Positions 16,856 to 25,879 of a stretch of 64,000 nucleotides of DNA are shown here, one piece after another (position 1 is the first letter of the stretch; the number at the start of each line of letters is the position of its first letter). The position numbers were made by a program, and so were the translations under genes. Source of the DNA: JAXLRU01 sp046330935 (GTDB lineage: Bacteria > Actinomycetota > Actinomycetes > Actinomycetales > Kineosporiaceae); contig JAXLRU010000004.1 in assembly GCA_046330935.1 (NCBI GenBank), positions 1-64,000 of the forward strand, written 5' to 3'. Under the pieces are notes generated by a model, which had not been told where the DNA came from, searched no databases, and saw only the letters and a list, made by a program, of their open reading frames with translations.

Positions 16856-19519
16856 TCAGGCCGTGCGCGGCACCGCCGCGAGCCCGAGGTCGACGCGGCG
16901 CGAGGGCGGCGTCCCGTACAGGGTCGTCCGCTGGCGCACGGGCCGCCCGATCCCGGCCCCGATCGACTCCAGCTCGGCCACGGTCAGCGCGGACCCGTGC
17001 TGCGACCCGGCCATCCGCGAGATCGTCTCCTCCATCAGCGTGCCGCCGAGGTCGTTGGCCCCGCCGTTCAGCATCGCCTGGGTGCCGGTGACGCCGAGCT
17101 TCACCCACGACGTCTGCACGTTGTCGATCAGCCCGTGCAGCAGCACCCGGGCGAGGGCGTGGACGACCACGTTCTCGCGCACCGTCGGCCCGGGCCGCGA
17201 GACCCCGGCCAGGTACAGGGGCGCGTTGTGGTGCACGAACGGCAACCCGACGAACTCGGTGAACGCGGCCGCCCCGCCCTCCAACGACCGGCGCTGAACA
17301 GCGGCGAGCAGCCGCAGGTGCGCCACCCAGTGCGCGGGGGTGTCGACGTGGCCGTACATCATCGTGGAACTGCTCGGCAGGCCCACGCGGTGCGCGGTGG
17401 AGACGACCTCGACCCACGCGGACGTCGGCAGCTTGCCCTTGGTGAGGATCCACCGGACGTCGTCGTCGAGGATCTCGGCGGCCGTCCCGGGGATGGAGTC
17501 CAGCCCGGCCTCCTTGGCCGCGATCAGCCACTCCTCGATCGACAGCCCGGTGCGCGAGGCCCCGTTCACCACCTCCATCGGGCTGAACGCGTGCACGTGC
17601 ATGCCGGGCACCCGCGCCTTCACGGCGGCGGCGATGTCGAAGTACGCGGTGGCGGGCAGCTGGGGGTCGATGCCGCCCTGCATGCACACCTCCGTCGCGC
17701 CCACGGCCCACGCCTCCTCGGCCCGGTCGGCGACCTCGGCCAGCGACAGGGTGAACGCGTCGGCGTCGCGGCGGCGCTGCGCGAACGCGCAGAACCGGCA
17801 GCCGGTGTAGCAGACGTTGGTGAAGTTGATGTTCCGGTTCACCACGTAGGTCACGACGTCGCCGTTGACGGCGCGGCGCAGGTCGTCGGCGATGCGCACG
17901 AGCGCGGCCAGCGCGGGCCCGTCGGCGTGCGCCAGCGCGAGGGCGTCGTCGTCGGTGACGGACGCCGGGTCGTCGCCCGCGTGCCGCAGCGCCGTCGCGA
18001 GATCGCCGTCCAGCCGTTCGGGCGCCCCGGCACCCGACGCCCCGGCACCCGAGCCACCGGCGCCAGAAGCACCGGCACCGGAGGCACCGGCGGACGCAGA
18101 GGCCCCGTGCACGGCCTGCTCGCGCAGCGCCGCCCAGTCGCCGTACACGGCGTCGAAGTCCCCGCGCCGGTCGGAGGTGCGGCCGGAGGTGTCGATGGAC
18201 ACGTGCAGGTCGACGCGCCCGGCGTCCTCCCATGACGCGTCGGGCTCCTGCCACGGCAGACCGACGGGCCGGGCAGAGCCGGCAGCGAGCCCGGACGGCG
18301 CGGCGAGCGCGGCCACGTGCCGGCCGAGGCGGGGGTCGAGCCACGGCTCACCGGCGAGCACGTACTCGGGGTGGACGGTCAACCGCTCGGTCAGCTCGAA
18401 GCCGGCCTCGGCGGACCACCGCGCGAGGTCGCCGAGGTGCGGCCAGGGACGCTCGGGGTTCACGTGGTCGGGGGTCAGCGGCGACACCCCGCCCCAGTCG
18501 TCGGCGCCCGCAGCGAGCAGCGAGTGCAGCTGCGAGGGCGCCGACAGGTTCGGCGGCACCTGCACCCGAGCGCTCGGCCCGAGCACGAGCCGGGCGACGG
18601 CGATCGCGGCGAGGTACTCCTCGGGCTCGGCGTCGGGCACGTCGCGCATCGCCGTCGCGGGCTTGGCCCGGAAGTTCTGCACGATCACCTCCTGCACGTG
18701 CCCGTACTGCCGCGCCAGGCGGCGGATGGCGAACAGCGACTCGGCGCGCTCGGCGAGCGTCTCCCCGATGCCGACGAGGATCCCCGTCGTGAACGGCACG
18801 GACAGGCGCCCGGCGTCCTCGATGGTCCGCAGCCGGACGGCGGGGTCCTTGTCGGGCGAGCCGTGGTGGGCGAGGCCGGGGGTCTCGAACAACCGCCGCG
18901 AGGACGTCTCGAGCATCAGCCCCATCGACGGCGCGACGGGCTTGAGCCGCCCGATCTCCTCCCACGACATGACGCCGGGGTTGAGGTGCGGCAGCAGCCC
19001 GGTCGCCTCCAGCACCTGAACGGCGAGGGCTCGCACGTATCCGAGGGTGGAGGGGTACCCGGCCGACTCCAGCCAGGCCGCGGCCTCGGGCCAGCGCGCC
19101 TCGGGCCGGTCGCCGAGGGTGAACAGGACCTCCTTGCACCCGAGTTCCTGCCCGTGGCGGGCGATCCGCAGCACCTCCTCGGGGGTGAGGAAGAGGTCGC
19201 GGCCCTCGCGGGCCAGCTGAGCCGGCGTCTTGACGAATGTGCAGTAGTGGCAGCGGTCGCGGCACAGCCGCGTGACGTCGACGAACACCTTCTTGCTGAA
19301 GGTGACGGTGCCTGCGCGGCCGGCGGAGGCCAAGCCCGCGTCGCGGACGGCGGCCGCGGAGGCCATGAGCCGGGTCAGGTCCTCTCCGCGGGCTGCGAGG
19401 AGGACGGCCGCTTCGGCTTCGTCGAGGGCGACCCCGTCCGCGGCTCGCCGCAGGGCGCGCCGCATGGCGGCGTCCGAGGGTGGTCCGGGCCGAACGGAGG
19501 CGGAGTCCGGTTGCGCCAT
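16856..19519 (-). CDS. fbiC: FO synthase (bifunctional CofG/CofH radical SAM enzyme)
   Basis: 887 residues. It makes 7,8-didemethyl-8-hydroxy-5-deazariboflavin, the chromophore of coenzyme F420, from tyrosine and a flavin precursor. Two radical SAM halves each have a [4Fe-4S] CxxxCxxC site: CRDRCHYC (C86, C90, C93) in the CofG half and CYTGCRFC (C570, C574, C577) in the CofH half. The linker at roughly 470-505 is a Gly-Ala-Ser tandem repeat not needed for function. Length is normal for the fused actinobacterial enzyme. ATG 19519. Transcribed alone. Confidence 0.96.
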   Translation of the reverse strand: MAQPDSASVRPGPPSDAAMRRALRRAADGVALDEAEAAVLLAARGEDLTRLMASAAAVRDAGLASAGRAGTVTFSKKVFVDVTRLCRDRCHYCTFVKTPAQLAREGRDLFLTPEEVLRIARHGQELGCKEVLFTLGDRPEARWPEAAAWLESAGYPSTLGYVRALAVQVLEATGLLPHLNPGVMSWEEIGRLKPVAPSMGLMLETSSRRLFETPGLAHHGSPDKDPAVRLRTIEDAGRLSVPFTTGILVGIGETLAERAESLFAIRRLARQYGHVQEVIVQNFRAKPATAMRDVPDAEPEEYLAAIAVARLVLGPSARVQVPPNLSAPSQLHSLLAAGADDWGGVSPLTPDHVNPERPWPHLGDLARWSAEAGFELTERLTVHPEYVLAGEPWLDPRLGRHVAALAAPSGLAAGSARPVGLPWQEPDASWEDAGRVDLHVSIDTSGRTSDRRGDFDAVYGDWAALREQAVHGASASAGASGAGASGAGGSGAGASGAGAPERLDGDLATALRHAGDDPASVTDDDALALAHADGPALAALVRIADDLRRAVNGDVVTYVVNRNINFTNVCYTGCRFCAFAQRRRDADAFTLSLAEVADRAEEAWAVGATEVCMQGGIDPQLPATAYFDIAAAVKARVPGMHVHAFSPMEVVNGASRTGLSIEEWLIAAKEAGLDSIPGTAAEILDDDVRWILTKGKLPTSAWVEVVSTAHRVGLPSSSTMMYGHVDTPAHWVAHLRLLAAVQRRSLEGGAAAFTEFVGLPFVHHNAPLYLAGVSRPGPTVRENVVVHALARVLLHGLIDNVQTSWVKLGVTGTQAMLNGGANDLGGTLMEETISRMAGSQHGSALTVAELESIGAGIGRPVRQRTTLYGTPPSRRVDLGLAAVPRTA

Positions 19520-19603
19520 GCCGCGATTCCATCACGCTCCCCCGACGCCGTCGCGGGCAGGTCCGCGTGGCGCCCGGTCGCCCACCCCACCGCGACGGCG
19601 GAC

Positions 19604-19609
19604 TAGCGT
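19604..19609 (+). promoter_or_regulatory. -10 hexamer for leaderless transcript
   Basis: TAGCGT ending 8 nt before ATG 19618, no ribosome site. Confidence 0.5.
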
Positions 19610-19617
19610 GCCCACCC

Positions 19618-22161
19618 ATGGACGCCACCGCGAACGCCGACGCGCAGCCCCTCCGCTGGCGCAGGTTCGTCGCCTGCGGCGACTCGTTCACCGAGGGCAT
19701 GTGCGACCCCGCGGATCATGCGGCGGAGGGCGGGGGGACGACGGCGTGGCGCGGCTGGGCCGACCGGACGGCGTCCGCCCTCGCCGAGGCTGCGGCGGCG
19801 GGAGGCGGGACGTTCGAGTACGCGAACCTCGCCGTCCGGGGCCGGCTGCTGGGGCGGATCGTGGCCGAGCAGGTGCCCGCGGCCCTGGCGCTGGAGCCCG
19901 ATCTGGTCAGCCTCGTCGGCGGCGGCAACGACACGCTGCGCCCGCGCTGCGACATCGACGCGCTGGCCGCGACGCTGGAGTCAGCGGTCGTCCGGCTGCG
20001 CCACCAGGGCGCCGACGTGCTGCTCTCGACGGCGACGAACCCCGCGGCGTCCCCGGTCCTGCGCCACGTGCGCGGGCGGGCCGCGGCGTGGACGGCGGCG
20101 GTCTGGAGCATCGCGGGCCGTCACGGCTGCCGGGTGCTGGACCTGTGGGGCCTGCACGCCCTCTACCACCCGCGGATGTGGGCGGCGGACCGCATCCACC
20201 TCTCCCCCGAGGGCCACCGGCGGGTCGCGCTGCTGGCGCTGGAGACGCTCGGCGTGCCCGACACCGACGCGTCGTGGCGGCGTCCGCTGCCCGTGCCGTC
20301 CCCGGTGCGGCGGACGGAGGCGCTGCGCGAGGACGCCGCGTGGGCGCGCACCTACCTCGCCCCGTGGGTGTCGCGGCGGCTGCGCGGCCGTTCCAGCGGC
20401 GACACGGTGACGCCGAAGCGCCCGGTGCCGGGGCCGGTGGACGCCGGGCGCGGCCAGGACGCCGACCTGCTGCTCACGGGGCGGGTCCGGCTGCCGGGCG
20501 GGGGCGTCGCGGAGGCCGTCGCGGTGCGCGGCGACAGGATCGTCGGCGTCGGCACCCGCGCGGAGCTCGACGCGCTGGCGGGACCGCGGACGGCGCGCCT
20601 GGACGCGGGCAGCGGCCTCGTGCTGCCCGGGTTCGTGGACGCGCACGTGCACCCGCCGATCGGGGGCGCCCAGCTGCGCGGCGTCTGGCTGCACGACGTC
20701 CGCGGGCTGCCGGCCTACCAGGACGCCGTCGCCGCCTACGCGGCCGCGCACCCGGACCGGCCGTGGATCGTCGGCGGCGGCTGGGCGATGGAGCACTTCC
20801 CCGGCGGGACGCCGCGCAAGGAGGACCTCGACGCGGTGGTCGGCGACCGGCCGGTCTTCCTGATGAACCGCGACGTCCACGGCGCGTGGGTGAACAGCGC
20901 CGCGCTGCGGGCCGCGGGCATCGACGCCACCACCCCCGACCCGCCCGACGGCCGGATCGAGCGGGACCCGGCCACCGGCGAGCCCACCGGCACGCTGCAC
21001 GAGGGCGCCGCGTACCGGATGCAGGCCGACGTCCTCCCCCAGCCGGGGCCCGACGACGTCCGCGAGGCGATCCTCGCCGCCCAGGCGCACCTGCACGCCC
21101 TGGGGATCACGTCGTGGCAGGACGCGTGGGTGACGCCGCAGACGCAGGAGGCCTACCGGGCCCTGGCCGCCGAAGGGCTGCTGACGGCGAGGGTCACCGG
21201 CGCGCTGTGGTGGGACCGCGACCGTGGCCTGGAGCAGGTCGAGGAGCTGCTCGGACGCCGAGGCGCCGGATATGCGGCGGATGGCCGGGTGCCCGGCTTC
21301 CACCCGACGCACGTGAAGATCATGCTGGACGGCGTCCTGGAGAACCGCACCGCGTCGCTGCTCGAGCCCTACCTCGACCCGCAGGCGTGCGGCTGCATGG
21401 CCCTCGGGGACGCGGGACCGGGAACGGCCACGGGCCTCGGCCAGGGGCTCAGCTACGTGCCCCGCGAGGTCCTCATCCCCGCGCTGACCGCGCTCGACGC
21501 GGCAGGGGTCAGCGTGCACCTGCACGCGATCGGCGACGCGGCCGTCCGGGACGCCCTCGACGCCGTCGAGGTGGCGCGCAGCGAGAACGGCCCGCGGGAC
21601 GCCGCCACGCCGGGACGGCGCCACCAGGTCGCCCACCTGCAGGTCCTCGACCCGGAGGACGTCGCCCGGTTCGGCCGGCTGGGCGTGATCGCCAACCTGC
21701 AGGCGTACTGGGCGCAGTCGGAGCCGCAGATGGACGTCCTCACCGTGCCGTGCCTGGGCCCAGAACGCGCCGCGGGGCAGTACCCGTTCGCGGCCCTGGC
21801 CGCCGCGAACGCGCCGCTGGCGATGGGCAGCGACTGGCCGGTGACCACCGCGGACCCGCTCGCGCAGGTCGAGGTGGCCGTCCGCCGGGTCGACCCGCAC
21901 CGCCGGGACGTGGCGCCCTTCCTGCCCGAGCAGCGGCTCACCCTCGACCAGGCGCTCGACGCGTTCACCTCCGGCTCGGCGTACGCGTGCGGCGACGACG
22001 ACGCCGGGGTGATCGCCGTGGGCCGCCGCGCCGACCTCGTGGTGCTCGACGTCGACCCCACCGCACCCGACGCCGGGCCCCCCGCGGACGCCCGGGTGGT
22101 GGCGACCGTGGCCGCGGGCAGGATGGTGCACGGACCGTTCGTCGATCGGCTCCGAGCGTGA
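19618..22161 (+). CDS. SGNH hydrolase fused to YtcJ-type amidohydrolase
   Basis: 847 residues in one uninterrupted frame. Residues 1-~270 are an SGNH/GDSL esterase: GDSFTEG (S23 nucleophile), the GGGNDT block, and RIHLSPEGHR with the catalytic His. After PVPGPVDAGRGQDADLLLTG the protein becomes a family 3 amidohydrolase (about 285-847), with the metal motif GFVDAHVHP (H343, H345), HLHAIGDAAV and a late GSDWPV. In related actinobacteria these are usually two proteins. Which substrates are hydrolysed is unknown. There is no signal peptide, so it is cytosolic. The fusion could be natural or follow loss of a stop codon. Confidence 0.85.
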   Translation: MDATANADAQPLRWRRFVACGDSFTEGMCDPADHAAEGGGTTAWRGWADRTASALAEAAAAGGGTFEYANLAVRGRLLGRIVAEQVPAALALEPDLVSLVGGGNDTLRPRCDIDALAATLESAVVRLRHQGADVLLSTATNPAASPVLRHVRGRAAAWTAAVWSIAGRHGCRVLDLWGLHALYHPRMWAADRIHLSPEGHRRVALLALETLGVPDTDASWRRPLPVPSPVRRTEALREDAAWARTYLAPWVSRRLRGRSSGDTVTPKRPVPGPVDAGRGQDADLLLTGRVRLPGGGVAEAVAVRGDRIVGVGTRAELDALAGPRTARLDAGSGLVLPGFVDAHVHPPIGGAQLRGVWLHDVRGLPAYQDAVAAYAAAHPDRPWIVGGGWAMEHFPGGTPRKEDLDAVVGDRPVFLMNRDVHGAWVNSAALRAAGIDATTPDPPDGRIERDPATGEPTGTLHEGAAYRMQADVLPQPGPDDVREAILAAQAHLHALGITSWQDAWVTPQTQEAYRALAAEGLLTARVTGALWWDRDRGLEQVEELLGRRGAGYAADGRVPGFHPTHVKIMLDGVLENRTASLLEPYLDPQACGCMALGDAGPGTATGLGQGLSYVPREVLIPALTALDAAGVSVHLHAIGDAAVRDALDAVEVARSENGPRDAATPGRRHQVAHLQVLDPEDVARFGRLGVIANLQAYWAQSEPQMDVLTVPCLGPERAAGQYPFAALAAANAPLAMGSDWPVTTADPLAQVEVAVRRVDPHRRDVAPFLPEQRLTLDQALDAFTSGSAYACGDDDAGVIAVGRRADLVVLDVDPTAPDAGPPADARVVATVAAGRMVHGPFVDRLRA

Positions 22162-22261
22162 GGTTCCGCTCACGGATCGCGGGCGCCAGGATCGCGCAGC
22201 GCAGCAACGGGCACTGCGGCGAGCCGACGCCGCACCGCCCCTGCCCCACGGAGGAACGACG

Positions 22262-23011
22262 ATGTCGCGCGGCAGGACCGCTTGGATCACCGCCCTGACC
22301 CTGACCGCCGCGGCAGCAGTCGTGCTGCCCGCCGCCGCGTCGTCGGGGACCACCACGCCGACGCCGACCGCGAGCGGAACGCCCGCTCCCCCGACGGCGC
22401 CCCCCACGACGTCCCCGACGACGTCCCTGGGCACGCCCTGCCCGACCTACAGCATCCCGATGCGGATGTTCCCCGGCTCGGTCGCGCGCACCGAGGACTT
22501 CGAGACCATCGCCGGGCTGTGGACGCAGCCGGCGGTCGGCGACCGCCCGGTCGTGGACGGGGCGGCTGCCCGCACGGGACCGCTCGGCCTCGCCATCGCC
22601 GACCTCGGCCCGGGCCCGGTGTCCGAACCCCTGAACGGCTGGTGGAACGCGACGGGGACGTTCGAGGTGCGCGTGTACGCGCGGCTGGCCCCCGGCACGC
22701 CCGACACCGCCGTGCAGCTGCGGGTGCTCGACGCGACCACCGGCGCGCAGCTGGCACGGACGCGCCAGGTCCTCACCGCCGACTCCTGGACGGCGATCAG
22801 CAGGCGCTACTCCCCCGGCTGGACCCACCTCACGGCCACCTGCAACGGCAGGGTCGTGCAGTCCTGGGACCGGGCGAACCCCGTGACCGTGGAGCTGTCG
22901 GCGGCGCGCAAGAAGGTGTCCCGGCCGCTCGGCGTGCACCTCGACGACCTCTCGGTGACCTTCGTCAAGCAGGCGAAGTCGACCGTCACGACCACGACCC
23001 CCGCCAGGTGA
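22262..23011 (+). CDS. Secreted jelly-roll domain protein
   Basis: 249 residues. A signal peptide (about 1-27, MSRGRTAWITALTLTAAAAV) and a Thr/Pro spacer are followed by one beta-sandwich-like domain from CPTYS through TCNG to VHLDDLSVTF. Paralogue of the gene at 12080; both lack CBM2 and any visible catalytic residues. ATG 22262 is preceded by GGAGG. The next family member starts 7 nt after its stop, so they share an mRNA. Probably binds a glycan outside the cell; that is inference from the neighbours' CBM2 modules. Confidence 0.8.
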   Translation: MSRGRTAWITALTLTAAAAVVLPAAASSGTTTPTPTASGTPAPPTAPPTTSPTTSLGTPCPTYSIPMRMFPGSVARTEDFETIAGLWTQPAVGDRPVVDGAAARTGPLGLAIADLGPGPVSEPLNGWWNATGTFEVRVYARLAPGTPDTAVQLRVLDATTGAQLARTRQVLTADSWTAISRRYSPGWTHLTATCNGRVVQSWDRANPVTVELSAARKKVSRPLGVHLDDLSVTFVKQAKSTVTTTTPAR

Positions 23012-23018
23012 CGCCCTC

Positions 23019-24451
23019 ATGACCTCCCTGTCGTCCCGCCGCCTCCGCGCGGCCGTCCTCGCCTGCGCCACGACCGCCGCGGTCGCCGTCGGCGTCACCG
23101 TCACGGCGCTGCCCTCGCCCGCGGCGCCGCGCGCCGGCCCGGCCCCGCCTCGCCGGCCGCCACCTCGACCCCGACGGCCACCCCCACCTCGACCGCCTCA
23201 GGGTCGTCGAGCCCCACACCGACGTCGCCCACCCGCACGTCGTGCCCCACGGGCCCGTCGACGACCGTCTACCCGCCCGGCACCGTGGTGGCCTCGTACT
23301 CCTTCGACACCGGAGGCGTCCCCGCCGCCTGGTCCGCGACCGACGGGGCGAGCCTCGCCGTGGTCGCGGGTGCCGGGACGGCGGGCAGCCCCGCCCTGCG
23401 CGCCGCCGGCCTCGACTCGGCCCACTGGGTGAGGCTGGGGGTGGACACCCGCGGGTACGGGCCGTTCGTCGTCACCGCGGACGTGCGGATCGAGGGCAGC
23501 CTGCCCGCCGTGCTCACCCTTGCCGGCTGGCGCGGCCTCAACGGCGTGGTCCAGCTCGACCCCACGACGTACGTCGAGGTCCGCGCCACGATGGACGCGG
23601 GGACGATCAACGCCGACTGGTTCTGCAACGGCACCATGACCGGCGGCCAGTTCCCCGGCGCGACGCAGGTCGAGTTCCGGGTGCGCACCCGCTGCGGTGA
23701 CCTCGACCCGGCCCGGGCGCTGCTGATCGACGACGTGAAGGTGGTCCGGGACTCCGCCGCGGGCACCCCCCGCGTACGCCCGGCCGCCACCACCGTCAGC
23801 CCGTCCACCACGACGACGCCGACCACCACGACGGCGGCGACCACCACGACGGCCCGGCCCACGACGACGAGCACGCCCACCACGAGCACGCCCACCACGA
23901 CCACGACCACGCCCACCACGACCACGACCACGCCCACCCCCACGGTGAGCTGCCCGTCGCCGACGACCACCACGAAGCGGCCGACGACGTCCCGGACCAC
24001 CACCCACAAGTCGACGACCACCACGTCCAAGACCAGACGGCCGACGACGAAGAAGTCGACGACGCCCCGCACCACGAAGCCGCACTCGACGAAGTCGACG
24101 AGCCCCAAGCCCACGACGTCGCAGGGCACGCCCGAGCTCAAGTGCAAGGTCTCGCTGGTGGCCGAGAACGCCTGGCCGGGCGGGTGGAGCGCCTCGCTGA
24201 ACATCGCCAACCTCAGCCCGCAGGACGTCACGCCGTGGAAGCTGACGGCGACCGTCCCCGCGGGCGAGACCCTCTCCTTCGGCTGGCCGGCCACGTTCAC
24301 GCAGTCCGGGACGACGCTGACCGGCGTCCCGCCGACGTTCCAGGGCGTCCTCGAGGGCAAGTCGAAGGTGCAGTGGGGCCTGGTGCTCGCGGGGGGCCAG
24401 GCGGCGCCCACGGGGTGGGCGATCAACGGCACGGCCTGCGTGGTCGACTGA
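23019..24451 (+). pseudogene. Secreted jelly-roll/CBM2 protein, frameshifted near the N-terminus
   Basis: ATG 23019 begins a signal peptide (SLSSRRLRAAVLACATTAAV). Between about 23115 and 23150 the coding frame changes by -1: the Thr/Ser/Pro spacer and mature protein lie in the other frame, reading SCPTGPSTTVYPPGTVVASY and onward to the stop at 24451. A jelly-roll domain (up to LLIDDVKVVRD), a long Thr/Lys/Pro linker with 21-nt tandem repeats, and a C-terminal CBM2 (CKVSLVAENAWPGGWSASL to NGTAC) are all intact. One missing base in the GC-rich spacer explains the break: a real deletion or a sequencing error. Confidence 0.78.
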
Positions 24452-24455
24452 CGGA

Positions 24456-24488
24456 CGGTCCCGGCGCCCGGGGCGGGCGCCGGGACCG
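24456..24488 (+). terminator. Hairpin terminator after the CBM2 gene
   Basis: Perfect 14-bp stem CGGTCCCGGCGCCC/GGGCGCCGGGACCG with a 5-nt loop, starting 4 nt past the stop codon at 24451. Confidence 0.85.
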
Positions 24489-24610
24489 CTCACCGATGGG
24501 CCAGCGCGCCGTGGTTCCCCTGCCGTGGTGATCACGACCAGGATGCCGGGTCACCGGTCGGACCCGTGGTGACGTGCCGACGTCGCACCCGGCCGGACTC
24601 GGAGGACGAC

Positions 24611-25810
24611 ATGACTCGTGGTCGCACCGTCGCCACCACTGCCCTGGCCCTCGTGGCCGCCGCCGGCATCGCGCTCCCCGCCGCGGCGTCCGGCCTTCCC
24701 TCGCGCGCCGCGCCGGCCGCCCGCCTGCGCCCGGCCGCCGCCACCCCCACGACCAGCGTCACCCCTACGTCGACGACGACGCCCACCACGTCGGGCACGC
24801 CCACGACGACGAAGTGCTACTCCGGCCCGGCCACGACCGTCTACAAGCCCGGCCAGGTCGTCGCGAGCTACCCCTTCGACGGCTCCACGGTGCCGTCGGA
24901 CTGGTACGCGGACCCCGCCGTCACCCTGTCGATCGCCGCCGGCGCCGGCACGAACGGCAGCGGCGCGCTGAAGGCCGACGGCGTGGACTCGAAGCACCCG
25001 GTCATGCTCTCCGTGCCGACCCGCGGCTACGGCCCGTTCTCGATCACGGCCAAGGTGCGCATGGGCGACTCCCTGGCCACGGAGATCGTCGTGGACCCCT
25101 ACAACGGCGCCAAGCGCACGGTGCAGCTCGACCCCACCACGTTCGTCGACGTCACGACCACGTTCGACGCCGGCGTCATGAACGCCGACTGGTTCTGCAA
25201 CGGCACGATGACCGGCGGCCGATTCCCGACGTCGTCGCGGCTGGAGTTCCGCATCCGCACCCTGTGCGACGGCCTCGACCCGCAGCGCTCGCTGTTCTTC
25301 GACGACGTCACCGCGGTGCGCACCACGACCACGGGGACGGGGACGCCGCGCGTGCGCGCCGCCGCCACCACGATCGCGACCGTCACCGACCACACGACGA
25401 CCTCCGCCTCGAGGACCTCCACGACGACGTCCCCGGCTCCCTCGTGCTCGACGAAGCCCCCGAAGTCGACCAAGCCGCCGAAGTCGTCGAAGAAGCCCAC
25501 GCTGGCCTGCAAGGTCACCCTGTCGTCGGAGAACACCTGGCCGGGCGGCTGGAGCGCGTCGCTGACCATCGCCAACCAGAGCGCCAAGGACGTCTCGCCG
25601 TGGACGCTGACGGCGACGCTGCCGGCGGGCGAGTCCCTCGCCTACGGCTGGCCGGCGACGTTCACCCAGTCCGGGACGACGCTCACCGGCACCCCGCCGA
25701 CGTGGGGCACGGTGCTCAAGGGCAAGTCGAAGGTGCAGTGGGGCCTCGTGCTGTCCGGTGGCCAGAACCCGCCCACGGGCTGGGCGATCAACGGGGTCCG
25801 CTGCAGCTGA
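24611..25810 (+). CDS. Secreted jelly-roll/CBM2 protein
   Basis: 399 residues, intact sister of the preceding gene. A signal peptide (MTRGRTVATTALALVAAAGI) and Thr/Pro spacer lead to a jelly-roll domain beginning CYSGPATTVYKPGQVVASYP and ending LFFDDVTAV, with WFCNG inside. A Lys/Pro/Ser linker then leads to a C-terminal family 2 carbohydrate-binding module, CKVTLSSENTWPGGWSASLT to WAINGVRC, with three conserved tryptophans and a disulphide pair at its ends. CBM2 binds cellulose or xylan. No hydrolase domain is present. ATG 24611 follows GGAGGAC. Confidence 0.85.
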   Translation: MTRGRTVATTALALVAAAGIALPAAASGLPSRAAPAARLRPAAATPTTSVTPTSTTTPTTSGTPTTTKCYSGPATTVYKPGQVVASYPFDGSTVPSDWYADPAVTLSIAAGAGTNGSGALKADGVDSKHPVMLSVPTRGYGPFSITAKVRMGDSLATEIVVDPYNGAKRTVQLDPTTFVDVTTTFDAGVMNADWFCNGTMTGGRFPTSSRLEFRIRTLCDGLDPQRSLFFDDVTAVRTTTTGTGTPRVRAAATTIATVTDHTTTSASRTSTTTSPAPSCSTKPPKSTKPPKSSKKPTLACKVTLSSENTWPGGWSASLTIANQSAKDVSPWTLTATLPAGESLAYGWPATFTQSGTTLTGTPPTWGTVLKGKSKVQWGLVLSGGQNPPTGWAINGVRCS

Positions 25811-25866
25811 GCGCGGCACTGCCCGACATGACCCCCGACGCCGCACGGTCACCGGGGGCCGCGGAG

Positions 25867-25872
25867 TAGCGT
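25867..25872 (+). promoter_or_regulatory. -10 hexamer for leaderless ABC operon transcript
   Basis: TAGCGT, 7 nt, then GTG at 25880. Confidence 0.55.
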
Positions 25873-25879
25873 CGCCGGG

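Noticed and set aside
18014..18105. Gly-Ala-Ser tandem repeat as an insertion in fbiC
   Set aside because: It lies in the non-conserved linker between the CofG and CofH halves and keeps the frame.
23880..23940. 21-nt tandem repeats as a possible CRISPR or VNTR
   Set aside because: They encode the Thr/Pro linker of a CBM2 protein in frame; no spacers of independent sequence.
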